DNA of 64,000 nucleotides. Source: Closterium sp. NIES-65 (taxonomy: Eukaryota; Streptophyta; Zygnematophyceae; Desmidiales; Closteriaceae). The stretch is taken from NCBI GenBank assembly GCA_948144175.1, contig CANXME010002654.1:310001-374000 (forward strand), read 5' to 3'. A model generated the notes under the pieces. That model was not told the DNA's origin. It saw nothing but the letters and a program-made list of their open reading frames with translations, and made no database searches. Below are positions 30,101 to 41,340 of this stretch, piece after piece. A program made the position numbers and the translations under genes. The first letter of the stretch is position 1. Each line of letters begins with the position of its first letter.

Positions 30101-30700
30101 GCTCCTGGGAGACACCGACCAGAGCACATGGCTGCAGCGAAGAGGGTGTTGCGCTACTTGTGCAGTACGTCGGGCATGGGGCTAGTGCTTGGAGGGCGCA
30201 GTCCAGTGGTCCTCACTGGGCACGCAGACGCTTCTAGGGCTGACGACCAGGCTACGCAGCGGTCGTCACAGGGTTACACCTTCAGCCTTGGTTCCGGCTC
30301 TGTCTCGTGGCGGGCTACCCGCTCGTCTTCTGTTCTCGGCTCCAATTGTGAGGCTGAGATCTACGCTGGGGCTATGGCTGCACAGGAGTTACGCTAGCTC
30401 ACCTACCTGCTGACCGACCTTGGAGAGCAGCCTCGTTCTCCTCCAGTCCTGTACGTAGACAACAAGGCCATGCTGGCCTTGTGTCGAGAGCAGCGACTGG
30501 AGCACAGAACTAAGCACATTGCTCTTTGCTACTTTCTTGCTCGTGAGCTACAGCAGCGTGGACAGCTGCGACTTGCGTACGTGGCCTCTGAGGCCAACAC
30601 TGCTGATGTCTTCACCAAGGCACTTGCGCCTTGTGATCATCAGCGTTGCTGCACGCAGTTGGGTCTTGTGCCTGTCTTGCCTCACTTGCTCTCCTCTTGA
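27090..30700 (+). pseudogene. A4 ORF2: integrase, RT, RNase H
   Basis: After the frameshift the frame covers the integrase core: VDDYSRYTT, HSDRGGEFSS and PQQNRIAERR, giving all three acidic residues apart from the lost segment, with Gly to Arg next to the last. The C-terminal part VFLGFPPDAPGWQFYHP follows. The linker (27880-28440) carries in-frame GGAEPGGAES-like repeats. RT includes FSPTPKMTTLRVLL and an intact YVDD (29717-29728). RNase H has HADASRADD (Trp to Arg), NCEAEIYA and LYVDNKAM. A TAG at 30395-30397 replaces the Trp codon present in A1 (QELRW), and the frame then continues to LLSS at 30700. Two point lesions and one deletion separate it from activity. Confidence 0.93.
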
Positions 30701-30897
30701 CCTTGCTTGTACTTTCGCATATATATACTCTTGCTCTTGTATATCTCTATATATGATCTTGCATGTGAACTGGCCTTGTGGCCTTTGAACTTGTGCTCGG
30801 AATGCGTGGTGACTTTGTGATCCACCCTGAGCTTTGCTTTGCTTTGCTTGACCGGTCTTGTGACCCCTTGTTCTCCCCCACTTTGCCTATGGGGGTG
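30701..30897 (+). other. A4 3' untranslated region and polypurine tract
   Basis: It carries the family block with TGCGTGGTGACTTTGTGATC followed by CACCCTGAGCT (about 30803-30833) and ends CCCCCACTTTGCCTATGGGG followed by GTG. The same block occurs in E1-E3. Confidence 0.85.
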
Positions 30898-31029
30898 TGT
30901 CAGAACTTATAGCTTACTTGTTTCTGTAGGCTATAGTGGGGTATCCCATAGGGGGTACAACCCAATTAGGGTTTCCTATTTGTACTCACTTCGTTCATAG
31001 TCATTCCACTTCTCGTTCGTACTTTCTCA
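30898..31029 (+). repeat. A4 3' LTR (132 bp)
   Basis: It is identical by eye to 23665-23796 and is followed by the TGTTG target duplication. Confidence 0.95.
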
Positions 31030-31034
31030 TGTTG

Positions 31035-31798
31035 TTGTCCGTGTGCGTGCATGCGTGTATGCATGGAATGGAATGAGTGCATGAAATAAATATATATTTC
31101 AGGCTTATAATAGTGTGTGAATGATGGGTCATGATGTTGAGTGTGTGTATGAAGTCAATAGCGTAATTATTTTGTGTGTCCAACACGATTTCTACTTTGT
31201 CGTGCGCGGTTTCTATTTTGTTGCTTGTCGAACGTTAGGCGTGTCGCAGGTGTGTGCAGCAGACCCATCAAGAACTCAAGGATGAGTTTATGATAAAGAA
31301 CCCGAGCCCTGATGTCAACATTCAAGTGATCGTTGAAGCTCGCCAAAAGGGTACACCTCAAGAAATTGAAGATAGTTATATTATTTTGTGTAGTGTAACA
31401 TTTCACTTGGTGTAGGCCCTGGTGAAGGGTAGTTTCGACACCCTTCGTGGTTGGGGATAGTGTGGCACTGTTCAACATCACTGTACCTCGGCTCTTGGGG
31501 TTTGTAAGAGCTGGGAGTCATTCCCAACTCGTAACTCTTCCTATCTTGTGTTATAAGACTATAGTGGCTGCCATAGTGCCGTTTGTTCAAACCAACGCTG
31601 TATTGTCAATACTTGGTGAAATCGTGTGATTTAAATTTATTATTGTAGGTGACGTTAAGATGCTCCAGATCCAAGTTGAATCATGTCATTAAAAGCTATG
31701 ACCAGAACGCTATTAACGTTTAAAGCCGCCGTACAGAAATCCGACTGTGCACTCTATCTTTCATTTTAGGCACATTGAAGCCTACTGTGACTATGACA
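31035..31798 (+). repeat. B 5' LTR, remaining part
   Basis: It begins TTGTCCGTGTGCGTGCATGC, which aligns with 43024 onward in the 3' LTR, and ends GACTATGACA. Compared with the 3' LTR it lacks about 15 bp near the A4 site and about 25 bp near 31160, among other changes. Confidence 0.9.
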
Positions 31799-31800
31799 AG

Positions 31801-31814
31801 TGGTATCAGAGCCC
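31801..31814 (+). other. B primer-binding site
   Basis: TGGTATCAGAGCCC, two bases after the LTR, is the best match to initiator tRNA-Met in the window. Confidence 0.88.
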
Positions 31815-31831
31815 TTGGAGCAGTTTCGACA

Positions 31832-32692
31832 ATGGCTGGACCTGAGGAAAGGGGTGGCAGAGGAGCTGGTGGCAGTGGAGAAGCACAAGCTCAAGGCCAA
31901 CCCCGTGACTCAGCCATGGCGCCCGTGCAACCAAGTGGAACGGAGAAGCGTCCCGAGAACGACTCGGAGAAGAGCCCGTGGGTGCGGAAGAGCGCACAAG
32001 GCTACCTCCTACTTGGGCAAGCTTTGGGGAGCAGCCAGATCCGTCACATCAAGCCATTCCAGCGTGAACCAGGGAATGGACCAAAGGCATGGGCTGCTCT
32101 CAAGGGTGTACACGCTCCTGCAAGAGCGGCGGTAGCTGTGGTGTTGGAATGGCAAATGGTGACGTTGCGAATTGAAGAGGATGAAAGGGTTGAAGAAGGG
32201 GTGCAAAAATTCTTCGACTTGTTGACGCGGCTTGAGGGAGCTGATTTGAACTATAGTGAGCTCCAAAAGAAGACCAAGTTGCTGGCCCTACTCCCGGAGT
32301 CATGGTCCTCGCTCATCATCAACGTGAATCGCGACTTGCCCCGCCTCTCGCTTGAAGACGTGAAGCGAGCTATCCTTCAAGAGCATTTCCGCCGCCGTGA
32401 GTTGGCGAGTGCGATGGCACTGGGGCAGCGAGCATCGGTCGTGGATATGGTTGAGGAAGAGGCAGAGGACGAGGGGGAGAAAGGTTTGGTGGCAGCAACT
32501 TCGGCAGAGGCCGCGGGAGTGGCGGTTACGGCAACGACGACAAGAGCTACGGGCGCGGTCGCGGCCAATTCGACGACGAATGCCATTATTGCCACAAGAG
32601 CAGACATATGTGGCACGATTGCTACAAGCTCCCTAATGGTTGGACCCCTCCTCAAGGCCGGGAGGGTAGAGGAGCAGAAGGAGGGATAGGAA
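31832..32692 (+). pseudogene. B Gag, 5' part up to D1
   Basis: MAGPEERGGRGAGG (ATG 31832) opens a Gag from which the usual FDG-x-x-Y-x-x-W start is missing. The capsid part is clear: SAQGYLLLGQALGSSQIRH, KAWAALKGVHAPARAAV and LPESWSSLIINVNRDLP. After about 32446 homology moves to another frame, giving a Gly/Arg-rich stretch and the knuckle CHYCHKSRHMWHDC (C-x2-C-x4-H-x4-C, about 32582-32624). D1 inserts after GGIG at AGGAA, and the same frame resumes at 39181. Confidence 0.85.
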
Positions 32693-33785
32693 TGTTGGGT
32701 GCAAACTCACATTGCACGACATCCTGCCATCTGTTTGTACGAGTATGCGTCTGCGAATGCATTTGGGTGTAAATGGAATGTTCGTATGTTTGTTTGCTTT
32801 CGCAAATTTCGCTTGAAGCATTTGCAGGTTCTCGGGCATTGTGCGCTTCAGCACAACATTGTACGCGCTATGGACAGTACAAGCAGAAAGGACGAGCCGA
32901 CAAAGGAACCCAAGATGGAAGCTTTGCGGTTCAACTTACTTGATTGCGCAGATTCAGTTCTATCCAACTCGAAATTGTACTGTTTTGTTTTATTGACTAT
33001 AGTGTAGCAGGGCAGGCACTATAGAGGTACAATTTAGGTGAAGGTTGGATGTTGTTTGTCTGTATCTGCATGCTACAGGGCCAGGGGAAACCAGAGGAGC
33101 CAGCATTTGGCTGGTTGGGCAAAGACAAGACAGGTTCTATTTTTAGGACCTGAACCAGGTTGTTGTTTTCCCAGGTTGGAAGAACAGAGCCAGAGGTTGT
33201 TTACCAACTTACCACCTGCTGTTTTGTCCAGCCAGGTTGGTTCTGCTGCTTGGAATTATTAGAAATCATCCTTGGTTGTTCCCAGGTTTATTCCCAAGAA
33301 CCTTGCTAGCTAGAACTATTTATTCCTTCTCTGTTTGTACCTGGATATAGTCAATTTGATTCAAGCGAATTCCTCCCTTCCTGGAATTTTATTTCTACGC
33401 GGTGCGACGGCGGAATGCTACCCGAGTCAACGCTAGTACGCGACCACTCCAAAACTAGGCAAACGCTGTCCGAGCCATAACTTCGTAATGGCAGAGCTTT
33501 TCGCGAGGCAACTTGGTTCATTTTAATGCTCTTGGAGCGAGCTTCGATATAGGAAATTCTCAGCTTAATCCGGTCGACGATCTGCACGATACGCTGCGCG
33601 ACGTTCAAGGTACTCTTGCTGTTTTGACTAAGTCCCTTTTGATCCCTCTCTCTACAAACTCGGACCCGATGATAGGGGCTGGTCTTATACCAGGCACCCA
33701 AGGACCCTTGGAGGTGACCACAAGGAGAGGTTTTAAGTTTGATAAAGTCTTAATAGCTTGAGTTTATTAGGCCCTTACACCAACA
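32693..33785 (+). repeat. D1 5' LTR (1,093 bp)
   Basis: It starts TGTTGGGTGCAAACTCAC and ends CCCTTACACCAACA. The length agrees exactly with the split D2 LTR (634 + 459 bp). Family D LTRs recur in five places in this window. Confidence 0.93.
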
Positions 33786-33788
33786 AGC

Positions 33789-33800
33789 TGGTATCAGAGC
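33789..33800 (+). other. D1 primer-binding site
   Basis: TGGTATCAGAGC lies three bases after the LTR end. Confidence 0.88.
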
Positions 33801-33831
33801 TGCGTTATAGTGATCCTCGATATAGGTAGCT

Positions 33832-35280
33832 ATGGCGGGCAACACCTCGGCGGGAGCTGGTAAATCTTCAGCCCAAGATCGTAGCGGCAGCCAAAATTCC
33901 GGTGTTTCAGCGCCAAGGGGAGTGCGAACAAACCAGGGCTCGCTGGTCAAGGAGGTGCTGAAGAACTTCACCGTCGAGAAGTTCAATGGAGAGGGCTATG
34001 ATGATTGGGCCTGGAAAATGCAACTATATTTCCGTCAGATTGGATTGCTGAAACTAATGATTGACGAGGAGCCTAGACCGAGTGACCCCACGCTGCAGGA
34101 AGATTGGGACGAGCGCTCCTCGGCTGGCTACTATTTGATGTCGCAGAGTTTGGAGCTAAACCAGCGTCACCACGTCATGCACCTGCTGCCGTAGGTTGAG
34201 TGCGGTCCGAAGCGTGGACCGTATTAAAGGAGCTGCACGCCCCGACCTCCGTTGTTGCAATGTTGATGCTGGAGAGGGAGCTGTCCGCGTTGCGCCTGAG
34301 CAAGAGAGAGCCAGTGCAACGGGTCCTGGACAAGATGCGTGACCTGTACGCAAAGTTGGCGACCGCGGAAATCACCTACCCGGAGCAGACCAAGTGTTTG
34401 AATATGCTCTCGCAGCTGCCGGAATGGTGGCTTCAATTGACGTGCGGATTGAGCCTGCCGCAGAACCAGAGCTCGTGGACACTCGAGTGGGTGCGGACAA
34501 AGATTCTGGAGGAGGACTTCCGTCGCCGCCAACTGAGGGGTGAAGACGATGGCAGCAGCGACTACTGGGTACAAGGGAGCCAATGTGGCAGAGGACGTGG
34601 CTTCGGTGGTGGTGGACGCGGTGCAAAGAAGGACGACGACTCCAACGACCAACAAGGAGGTACCGGTTGGGGTCGCGGTGCGAAAACTGGACATGGGGGC
34701 AAGTCGGGTGCTGGTGGCAAAATGAACGGGAGTTGCTGGTATTCTGAGAAGGAGGGGCACCCCTGGTTTTTGTGCTATAAGAAACCCGATGGATGGACCC
34801 CCCAGAATCGTCACCAGGATGGCGGCGCGCGAAGGAACCAGAAAAACAGCGCGAGCATGGTCGCTGATTCGTCCGACAACCCGAAGAGCAACGGCGGTGC
34901 GGAAAAGAAGAAGGAGCGTACTGCAGGCCAGTTCTTCCATAGTGGAGAGCAGGGGGAGCAAGGAGACGCCTCTGCCAAGGTTGGAGCAGAGCTGCTCCCT
35001 CTGGACTATTGGGTGTTGGACATGGGCGCTGCTTGGACGATGACGCCGCGCAAGGACCTGCTGGACCACGTACGCGCTGCACCGATCAATGAGGTGTGCT
35101 CCGCCTCTGGACACGCGCTGAAGGTGGCTGGTGCGGGACGAGCTGCGTGTAACGGAGCGGATGGCAAGCCGGTGGTGCTGCACGACGTTCTCCTCGTTCC
35201 TGAACTCAAGGCCAACCTCATCTCCCTCCGTAAGCTTGGCAAGGCTGGGGTGAGCACTAGCACGGATGGGGCATGCACTT
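33832..35280 (+). pseudogene. D1 Gag and protease
   Basis: Gag starts MAGNTSAGAGKSSAQD and has FNGEGYDDWAWKMQLYF, the Copia N-terminal motif. A stop at about 34192-34194 and a frameshift follow, then the capsid part continues (TVLKELHAPTSVVAMLMLER). The zinc knuckle reads CWYSEKEGHPWFLC, with the second Cys changed to Ser (D3 keeps it). The protease site is LDMGAAWTM, with Met in place of the Thr of D3 (DTGA). A TAA ends the frame at about 35279-35281. Confidence 0.88.
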
Positions 35281-35281
35281 A

Positions 35282-36520
35282 AAAGGGGCAGCTGGGCAAT
35301 CGGGTGCTTTGGGATCTGCACGAGAGCACGGACGTGTACAGATCCATATGGCAGCTGCCGGCGTTGGCGTGGCATGGTAGGGGGCAGGCTGGAGAGGGGT
35401 CTGCATCCTAGGGGGAGTGCAACGCCGTTGGAGGGGTTGGTGTGAAAGTGTCGGCCAGATCTGGGCAACGGCACACCGACGCTTGGGGCATGTGGCAATG
35501 CCCTTGTTGAAGCAGTTGGAGAAAGATGGAGCTGTTAAGGGTCTGAAACTGAACGGACAGCCACCTGATGAGAATTGTGAAATCTGTTTGTTCTCAAAGT
35601 TTACCCATTTCCCCTTCCATAGTGTGACTGGCAGGAGCAAGAAGCCTTTAGAGTTGGTACACATGGACTTGGTGGGGCCGCAGCTGGTTCAGGGGCACAA
35701 GGGGGAGCGGTACTTTCTGACCATAGTGGATGATTGGAGCAGGCTTATGTGGGCATATCCGCTGAAGAAGAAGGACTATGCCGCCTCTACAATACGGGAA
35801 CATTGGCTGCCATTCGTGGAGAAGCAAGCGGAGTGTGTGGTGAAGCGTATTAGGACAGATCGGGGTGGTGAGTTCCTTGGAGCTGAGATGACGGCCTCGC
35901 TCAAGAAGCAGGGCATCCAGAGGGAGCTGACCACGGCTTATACCTCCCAGTCTAACGGTGTAGCAGAACGGGCGAACCGGACAATTCTAGAGACAGTTAG
36001 GGCGCTGCTCATAGAATCTGGGCTGGGCAACTTGATGTGGCCCCATGCTGTTCGGCACGCTACCGTCGCTAGGAACAGGGTACTCACCAAGGTTGGGGAT
36101 GACTCGTGGGTGCCGTTGGAGAGGTCGCTTGGGAGGAAGCCACCGGTGGACATGGTGAGGGTGTTTGGATGCATGGCAATCGCCCACCTCCCCAAGACCT
36201 ACCGCAGTAAGTTAGGGGCGAGTGCAATCTGGTATGTTCATTTGGGGCTGGCTGCTGAGAGCAAGGGATGGCTGCTGTGGGAAACTTCCAAGGATGTGTG
36301 GTTTGAAAGCAGGGATGTGAAGTTTGTTGAGGGCATGATGTATGGGAGCTGGGAGAAACAGCTGGAGGCCACGGTGTCCCAGCAAATGGAGCAGATCACC
36401 ATGCAGCTGGACCTGACTCCTAGTGTATGGGAGGAGGGAGAGGAAGCAGCTGCAGAGGGTGGTGAAGGAAAGAAGGTACAGGAGGAGACTAGCTGGAGAA
36501 CCTGCTGGTGGAGAAAATGA
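35282..36520 (+). pseudogene. D1 integrase
   Basis: The early part has a stop at about 35409 and a frameshift near 35465. From 35465 the frame covers HRRLGHVAM and CEICLFSKF (the HHCC zinc part). It continues with HMDLVGPQLVQ, TIVDDWSRLMW, RTDRGGEFLGAE and SQSNGVAERANRT, so the three catalytic acidic residues are present. The C-terminal part FGCMAIAHLPKTYRSKLG and DVKFVEGMMYGSW follows. The frame is lost at about 36490. Confidence 0.88.
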
Positions 36521-38262
36521 TGTGGAGACTAGCACTAGTGGAGCTGCTGGATCCGAGGGGGGAGAGCAGCAGCAGGGGAAAACGAAGAAGCCGAAGGGTG
36601 TCGTTATGAAGGGATGGAAGACACCCGTCTCGAGGCCAGGACATACCCGTATGGCTACTAAGAAGCTGACTGCAGGAGCTGATGTAGCAGAGCAGCAGCT
36701 TGGGACAGAGGAGGCATTGCTGATTCTACAATATGGCTATGATCCGGATGAGGAGGATGAACTTGCCTACTGTTTTTTTGCCCCTACACCTGAGGAACCA
36801 GCCAGCATGGAGGAGGCATTAGCTGGACCAGATAGGGAGAAGTGGCTGGTTTCCAGGGATGCTGAGTACCAGAGCCTGCTAGAGAATGGGACATGGGAGC
36901 TGGTGGTGCTGCCTGAGGGGAAGAAAGCCGTACAGTGCAAGTGGGTGCTAAGGATCAAGACCGATGACAAGGGACAGGTCACCATCTACAAGAGTAGGCT
37001 GGTGGCTTAAGGGTTTATGCAGAAGGAGAAGCAGGACTTCGATGAGATCTTTGCTCCCACTGCCAAACCCCCTACCGTCCATATCTTGTTGGCAGATTCA
37101 GCCGTTAGTGGGAAATCCATCATTCAGATGGATATATCAACGGCATTCCTCAATTGGATCTTAGAGGAGGATGTGTACATGACGCAGCCGCCTGGGTATG
37201 AGGATGGTACGGGCAGGGTGTGCAAGCTGAAAAATTCCATCTACGGCTTGCAGCAGGCGCCACGCTGCTGGTACTAGAAGTTGGCAGCTGTTTTAGAGGA
37301 CATGGAATTCAGGACCAGCAGCTGTGATGAGAGCCTCTTTCTCAAGGGGGAGGGGGAGAAGCTGGTGCTGTTTCTGGTCCATGTGGACGACATTCTTCTC
37401 TTTAGCAGCAGCATGAAGGAGATCCAGAATGTGCAACAGCAGCTGATGGAGAACTTCAAGTGCAAGAACCTTGGGGAGGTAAAGTACTACCTTCGCATGC
37501 ACGTAGAGAGGGATCTGGATCACAGGTGGTTGAAGCTGCACCAGGAGAAGTTCATCAAGGAGCTGGGGGAGAAGTATGGGATAAAGAATACGCGCAAGGT
37601 TGCAACTCCCCTGCCAGCAGAATTCAAGCTTGTGAAAGCTGCAGAGGATGAAGGGGTTGAAGCCAAGGAGCAGCAGCAATTTCAGTCCTTGGTGGGCAGC
37701 CTCTTGTATGCAGCAGTTCACACGAGGCCCGACATCTCTTTCTCGGTTGGGCAGCTGGCTAGGGTGGTGCAGAATCCATCAAAGGAGCAGGTGGATGCAG
37801 CTGAGCGTGTGGTGAAGTATCTGAACTCTCACCCAAGAATTGGAGTTCAATACTCCGCATCTGCATAGGTGAATTAGAAAGCGGTTGAGGTGCTGAAAGA
37901 GAAGGGGGAGAGGCTTGGAGAAGGCAAGCTCTTTCTCACTTGCTTTACCAATGCTACGTGGGCCTCTGAGAAGGAGGATTCCTCCTCTGTGGGAGGATAC
38001 ATCTGCGTAGTTGGGGGAGGACCTGTTAGTTGGAGGTCAAAGAAGCAGACGGAGACAGCACTCTCTTCCGTGGAATCAGAGTACATGGCGATGTTCCATG
38101 GGGTGAAGGACGTGATATGGCTGAGGAGGCTGTTATAGGAGATTGGCCAGGAGCAAAAGGTTGCTACGCCGCAGTTTTGTGATAGCAAGGGAGCTCTTGG
38201 GATGGCCAGGAACGCTCTGCTTTATGGACTGAACAAGCACATGCGTATCAAATGGCATTGGA
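36521..38262 (+). pseudogene. D1 reverse transcriptase and truncated RNase H
   Basis: RT contains KWVLRIKTDDKGQVTIYKSR, FDEIFAPTAKPPTVH and MDISTAFLNWILEED. The active site reads HVDD at 37380-37391 (Tyr to His). Stops are at 37008-37010 and about 37275, and more lie in the RT-RNase H connection (about 37866). RNase H shows CFTNATWASEKED (first Asp changed to Asn), SSVESEYMAM and CDSKGALG. It is cut at KWHW, where LTR sequence begins at about 38263. The last RNase H block (present in D3 as KTHQQPADFLTKRL) is missing. Confidence 0.88.
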
Positions 38263-39175
38263 ACAGTACAAGCAGAAAGGATGAGCCCGCAAAGGAACCC
38301 AAGATGGAAGCTTTGCGGTTCAGTTTACTTGATTGCGCAGATTCAGTTCTATCCAACTCGAAATTGTACTGTTTTGTTTGGTTGACTATAGTGTAGCAGG
38401 GCAGGCACTATAGAGGTACAATTTAGGTGAAGGTTGGATGTTGTTTATCTGTATCTGCATGCTACAGGGCCAGGGGAAACCAGCGGAACCAGCATTTGGC
38501 TGGTTGGGCAAAGACAAAACAGGTTCTGTTTTTAGGGACCTGAACCTGGTAGTTGTTTTCCCAGATTGGAAAAACAGAACCAGAGGTGGTTTACCAACCT
38601 ACCACCTGCTGTTTTGTCCAGCCAGGTTGGTTCTGTTGCTTGGAATTATTTAGGATCATCCTTGGTTGTTCCCAGGTTGATTCCCAAGAACCTTGCTAGC
38701 TAGAACTATTTATTCCTTCTCTGTTTGTACCTCGATATAGTCAATTTGTTTCTAGCGAATTCCTCCCTTCCTGGAATTTCGTTTCTACGCGGTGCGACGG
38801 CGGAATGCTACCCGAGTCAACGCTAGTACGCTAGCACTCCAACACTAGGCAAACGCTGTCCGAGCCATAACTTCGTAATGGCAGAACTTTTCGCGAGGCA
38901 ACTTGGTTCATTTTAAAGCTCTTGGAGCGAGCTTTGATATAGGAAATTCTCACCTTAATCCGATCGACGGTCTGCACGATACGCTGCGCAACGTTCAAGG
39001 TATTCTTGCTGTTTTGACTAAGTTCCTCTTGATCCCTCTCTCTACAAACTCGGACCCGATGATAGGGGCTGGTCTTGTACCAGGCACCCAAGGACCCTTG
39101 GAGGTGACCCCGAGGAGAGGTTTTAAGTGTGATAAAGTCTTAATAGCTTGAGTTTATAAGGCCCTTGCACCAACA
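38263..39175 (+). repeat. D1 3' LTR, 5' truncated
   Basis: It aligns with D1 5' LTR from about 32873 to the end, so about 180 bp are missing. The junction with RNase H shares only TGG. It ends CCAACA, followed by AGGAA. Confidence 0.9.
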
Positions 39176-39180
39176 AGGAA

Positions 39181-40193
39181 GAGGCCGTGGAGGCCGTGAT
39201 CGATGCGGTGGCGGAGCTGCAAACATCAAGAGCAGAGACAATGACAAGGACCCGAGCAACGATCGGTACCCGGGTCTATTCTACTACGTGTCGACGCAAG
39301 TACCGACCGGTCCAGAGAAGGATGAAGGCTTTGAGGAGCCAGCAGCTGTGGGGAAGGTGACCCTACACCCCCTGGACTATTGGGTGATCGATAGTGGCGC
39401 TACCTTTAGCATGACTCCTCGCCTGGACTTGCTCACCGAACTCGAACCGTCACCGGTGAAGCATGTCACATCGGCTTTGGGGCAGCGATCGGAGGTGAAA
39501 GGCATGAGCAAGGCCATATTTAAGGGTGATGATGGGAAGATGGTGGGCCTCAAGAACGTGCTTTGGGTGCCCAGCCTTGCTGCAAACCTGATTTCTGTGC
39601 GGCGGTTGGCAAAGGCCGGCATGGACACGAACTCGAAGGGAGCCAAGACCTACACCGAAAGGCTTGGCGATCGGATTCTTTGGGACCATCATGAGGAGAG
39701 GGATGTCTTCAACGAGATGTGGCAGATCCCTGTGGTCCCAATGCCTAAGGAGAGGCAAGTGGCAGCAAGCGTCAGCACCAAAGGTGGAGCGGTTAGTAGC
39801 GACGATGGCGCGAAAAGTCGCGCTAAGGAGAATGAGCTCAAGAAGAGCAAACCTGGAGGGACCAGCAAGTTCAGTGAACCTAATGAGAGTGGTGCAGCAG
39901 CCAAGGAGCAGCAAAAGGGTGAGGAGAACCCCGAGGCAGCAGCGGAGGAGGACTACGGAGAGAGCATGTGGGGCGCTATTGCGAGCGCGGCATTCTCCAA
40001 TCCAACGTTGGCTATGGGGGAGTGTGATTGGCTTACCTTGCATCGGCGCATGGGGCATGTGGCCCTGCCCATCTTGCAGCAGCTAGTGAAGAATGAGATG
40101 GTTGCTGGCATACGTGTGAAAGGGGAGCCCCGAGGAGTTACTTGGCTGCCCGACGTGCATGCAGGCCAAGTTCACCCGTTTCCCATTATCTAG
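39181..40193 (+). pseudogene. B Gag end, protease, start of integrase
   Basis: The frame resumes right after the D1 target duplication with RGRGGRDRCGGG. The protease has WVIDSGATFSMTPRLDLL (intact DSGA). A long charged spacer follows, then the zinc part of integrase, LHRRMGHVALPILQQL. A frameshift near 40130 moves the CPTCMQAKF half of the zinc part into the next frame, leaving a stop at 40191-40193. Confidence 0.85.
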
Positions 40194-41340
40194 TTCGAAG
40201 GCAACGGCTAAGGCACCACTTGATGAGGTGGTGATGGACGTGGTGGGCCCCCTGAAGCTTGGAGCTGCTGGAGCTGAGTATTTCCTTACTATTGTGGACG
40301 TCTACACCCGTATGACTTGGGTGTACGTGCTGGCCAAGAAGAGCAACGTGGCTGAAACGTTGAAGACGGATTGGTTCCCGATGGTGGAGCGGCAACAAGA
40401 CCGTCTAGTCAAGTCAATCCGCACCGATCGAGGGGGAGAGTTCATGAGCAAGGAGTTTGGGTTGTGGCTGAAGAAGAATGGTATTCGGCACTCCCTCACC
40501 ATGCCATACTCCCCTGCAATGAACGGCATCGCCGAGCTAGTGAACCGCACAATCACGGAGGCGGCGCGCGGGTTGCTAATTGAAGCCGGCCTACCCGACT
40601 ATTTCTGGCCTGATGCGATGCGGAGCGCGTGTGTAGCCAAGAACAGACTTTTGACTCATGTGGGATTAGAAAAATGGGTGCCCTATGTGGAGTGGCTTGG
40701 AAAGAAGCCAAAGATGGATATGCTTCGGGTGTTCGGGTGCATGTGCATGGCGCTCGTGCCTAAGCATCTTCGGCACAACAAGCTTGGTGCCAAGGCGGTG
40801 TGGGCCGTGCACTTGGGAATGGCTCAAAACAGCAAGGGATGGCTTCTTTGGGACCCATTCACCAAGAAGTTCTTGGTGAGCAGGGACTCCAAGTTTATGA
40901 AGAACTTCATGTACAAGGATTGGAAGGCGGAGAATGAGGCGAAGATAGGCGTGCGGTTTGGAGAGGTGAAGAGTTCCGGCTTGGAGCATGTGGAGCTGCC
41001 TTAGGAGCTGAGCAGCGGCAGCACCATCACAAAGCAATCTTCCCTTGTGAATGGGGGAGAGGAGGCCAATGATGCAAACGAAGAGGAGGAGGAGGTGCAG
41101 CAAGTGAGCGAGCGTGCGTAGTCACTCCCTTCCCGCACTACGAGTGCTCCACGGATTCGAGCCACAACGCAGCAACGCCAAGGCCTTCAAGTCCCTGCAG
41201 CTGAGGAAGAAGGAAGGAGGAAGAGGAGAATTCAACCTCCTAATAGGCTGACCTATGATGCGCCGGGAAAGCAAGGCAAGACGGCCGTAGCCGGAGCGGC
41301 AATGATGGTTGGAGATGATGAGGAGAGCGATTACGACGAG
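40159..41340 (+). pseudogene. B integrase core and C-terminal part
   Basis: The frame carries MDVVGPLKLGAAG, TIVDVYTRMTWVYV, RTDRGGEFMSKEF and SPAMNGIAELVNRT, so the three catalytic acidic positions are present. FGCMCMALVPKHLRHNKLG and MKNFMYKDWKAE follow. A TAG at about 41002-41004 follows HVELP. The charged linker to RT (41005-41340) has one more stop near 41119. Confidence 0.87.

Larger units (their letters stand above)
23665..31029 (+). mobile_element. A4, nearly intact young family A Copia element (7,365 bp)
   Basis: The two 132-bp LTRs (23665-23796, 30898-31029) are identical by eye, and TGTTG is duplicated at 23660-23664 and 31030-31034. All parts are present: PBS, leader, gag, PR, IN, RT, RH and polypurine tract. 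Only one 19-bp net deletion (near 27090) and one nonsense codon (30395-30397) prevent a full polyprotein. It is the best reference for family A in this window. Confidence 0.96.
32693..39175 (+). mobile_element. D1, family D Copia element nested in B
   Basis: Target duplication AGGAA is at 32688-32692 and 39176-39180. The 5' LTR is complete (1,093 bp). The 3' LTR lacks about its first 180 bp together with the end of RNase H and the polypurine tract. Gag and pol are complete in domain order but contain several stops and frameshifts. Confidence 0.94.

Noticed and set aside
31800-32692. A single continuous Gag protein to the stop at 32687-32689
   Set aside because: From about 32446 the zinc-knuckle homology is in another frame; the continuous frame ends in non-homologous Ala/Thr-rich sequence.
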